Source of the DNA: Onchocerca volvulus
Lineage: Eukaryota; Nematoda; Chromadorea; Rhabditida; Onchocercidae
Assembly: GCA_000499405.2 (NCBI GenBank)
Contig: HG738137.1
Coordinates: forward strand, 13,633,661-13,697,660
Direction: 5' to 3'
Length of the DNA: 64,000 nt
Shown here: one piece after another, positions 63,201 through 64,000 of the stretch
Numbering within the stretch: position 1 is the stretch's first letter
Layout: every line of letters begins with the position of its first letter
The notes under the pieces: model-generated
Seen by the model: only the letters and a program-made list of their open reading frames with translations
Told to the model about the DNA's origin: nothing
Database searches by the model: none
Position numbers and translations under genes: made by a program

Positions 63201-63743
63201 ATGAAAGAATCATATAACTACAACTTAAATATTTTAATAAATACTTTTTTATTAAAAATCATTTTTTTTTTAATCGAATATTTTCGAAAGTTAAAATCCA
63301 ATAACATGAAAGAGATTAGTAACTAAATCGTACATATAATGGTTTTTTATTTTCTAAAAAATAACTTAATATTAATTAAAAACATTGTGTTGGAAGAGAA
63401 ATATGATTGTTATTTAAAAGGCAATTTTAATTAATATTTAAAATGGAAAAATCGGTTTTTGATGATATCAAAGAATTAATGATCAAATTAAAAGTTAGTA
63501 ACTAATTAAGAACAAATTTTTGTTAATTAGAAAAACTACAGAATTAAATAAGAATAAAAGGAAACAAACCATAGCAACGATTCCTTGCTCTTTACTGAAT
63601 AATGCAATTGTACTTAAAAATAGAATTGTAATTATTGATTTAGTTGAAAATCTCAATTCACACCAACATTTGATATATAAGTGCAATGAAAGAAGTGTAA
63701 ATAATGTCATTAATAACTCAGCACGGCCTACTATACTTGCCAC
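56833..63743 (-). CDS. tmtc-4: TMTC4-like ER O-mannosyltransferase, 5' end beyond window
   Basis: Multi-pass ER membrane protein with C-terminal TPRs. The TMTC family O-mannosylates cadherins, and TMTC4 is also tied to ER calcium/stress. Exons: 63743-63570, 63054-62938, 61662-61510, 61165-60963, 60471-60231, 59636-59485, 58810-58639, 58157-58024, 57594-57353, 56939-56833; phases agree, 564 aa visible, stop TAA at 56835-56833. Family signatures: VASIVGRAELL, FSKEQGIVAM, LCFDYSMGCVTLIKSI, TFLPASNIF...VGFVIAERVLYLPS, then RSMEWRNE and at least six TPR-like units (VCPNNAKIHYNIAK, LNPTYENAMNNLANIYLK, IRPSFAAAWMNLGL, FPYPDCLYNMGLLYL, DAPLLSQLGTCYGKL, GTLYYRWNKF). The match to TMTC4 holds along the chain rather than to one motif. 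The first exons, with the luminal-loop catalytic acidic residues, would lie past 64000. The last intron holds a tRNA-Tyr. Confidence 0.95.
57216..57301 (-). tRNA. tRNA-Tyr (GUA) with 13-nt intron, inside last TMTC4 intron
   Basis: Same core as the copy 1.8 kb away, but the acceptor stem is CCAGCCA/TGGCTGG (a G:C pair where the other copy has A:T) and the 37/38 intron is only 13 nt and unrelated in sequence. D, anticodon and T arms are intact, discriminator A, TTTT just downstream. It lies in the final intron (57352-56940) of the TMTC4-like gene and is on the same strand as that gene. Confidence 0.97.
60109..60201. repeat. (TTA)n microsatellite, about 30 units
   Basis: Ninety-three bases of TTA repeat with one AGTA interruption, in the TMTC4-like gene intron between exons 60471-60231 and 59636-59485, starting 30 nt past the donor. 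Confidence 0.95.
61941..62700. repeat. Three diverged ~95-bp repeat units in a TMTC4 intron
   Basis: Units at about 61941-62030, 62431-62520 and 62601-62700 share AAAATAACTTC.TAAAATTGATAAA...GTCAAA...AATCAGTAATTATAATC...TTATAT.AA. The last two are also preceded by a matching CTTTTC.TT.A.ACT.ATTAAA segment, so that pair forms a ~178-bp tandem. Confidence 0.65.
62830..62863. repeat. (TAA)n microsatellite
   Basis: About eleven TAA units in the intron between the TMTC4-like exons 63054-62938 and 61662-61510. Confidence 0.9.
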
Positions 63744-64000
63744 CTATAAAAAAGTTTTTTTTTACAATTAGTTTAAAACTTAATTAAAAAATGCTACATA
63801 CCAATTGAGTTTACACTTTTTCCACTTTAATTTCATTTTTTCTGCCACTTTTTGAGTGATTCCAGAGATTTTTTAGAAAATAAAATTTTGTTGAAATTGC
63901 ATTTCTAATAAGTTTTAAAAAACAAAAATAAACACACAATTGCAACTCTCACATCAATGTTTGATTTATAAATACAATGGAATGCAATTGAATTTATGTT
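63744..64000. other. Intron of the TMTC4-like gene running off the window
   Basis: Upstream of the exon beginning at 63743 there is a TTTTTTATAG acceptor and then A/T-rich sequence with no coding segment matching the expected TMTC N-terminal part. Confidence 0.6.

Noticed and set aside
1..64000. CRISPR arrays, bacterial operons, rRNA, viral genes
   Set aside because: No regularly spaced identical repeats with unique spacers, no Shine-Dalgarno-led gene strings, no rRNA-like conserved blocks and no viral hallmark proteins were seen; the genes are intron-rich nuclear eukaryotic genes.

Overview
The window is visibly about three-quarters A/T, with many poly-A/poly-T runs. Its genes are cut into many short exons, with introns ending in TTTTCAG/TTTTAG and protein homologues throughout. 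This is eukaryotic DNA and most probably a nematode. The acceptor consensus fits, and acceptor-like sites lie just before start codons, as expected of spliced-leader trans-splicing. The A/T-richness and intron sizes suggest a clade III/filarial-type parasite, but that level is inference. No bacterial or viral genes were seen.

Layout: 1-2520 intergenic. 2521-16300 (minus) holds a complete 31-exon tripeptidyl-peptidase II gene (about 1350 aa, catalytic triad present). 16301-20990 is upstream DNA with a relatively GC-rich stretch and a degenerate 41-bp tandem repeat. 21000-23160 (plus) holds coding-like but broken segments of an unrecognised gene, and a possible secreted-peptide first exon. 23922-28040 (minus) holds a complete 11-exon DEAD-box helicase DDX47/Rrp3 gene (461 aa). 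28041-40036 is a long low-complexity intergenic stretch with a fold-back, MITE-like element and two weak coding islands. 40039-44901 (plus) holds an 8-exon ankyrin-repeat gene. 48191-54532 (plus) holds a 12-exon gene for an unrecognised TPR/helical-repeat protein (about 721 aa). 55336-55431 (minus) is an intron-bearing tRNA-Tyr(GUA). 56833 to beyond 64000 (minus) holds the 3' ten exons of a TMTC4-like gene (564 aa seen), whose last intron carries a second intron-bearing tRNA-Tyr.

All exon joins listed were checked by hand for GT..AG and reading phase. The genes do not form an obvious pathway: cytosolic peptide trimming (TPP2), nucleolar rRNA processing (DDX47), ER protein O-mannosylation (TMTC4), and two uncharacterised repeat proteins. 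Introns and spacers hold many small degenerate tandem duplications, which seem to be the main mode of local sequence change here.
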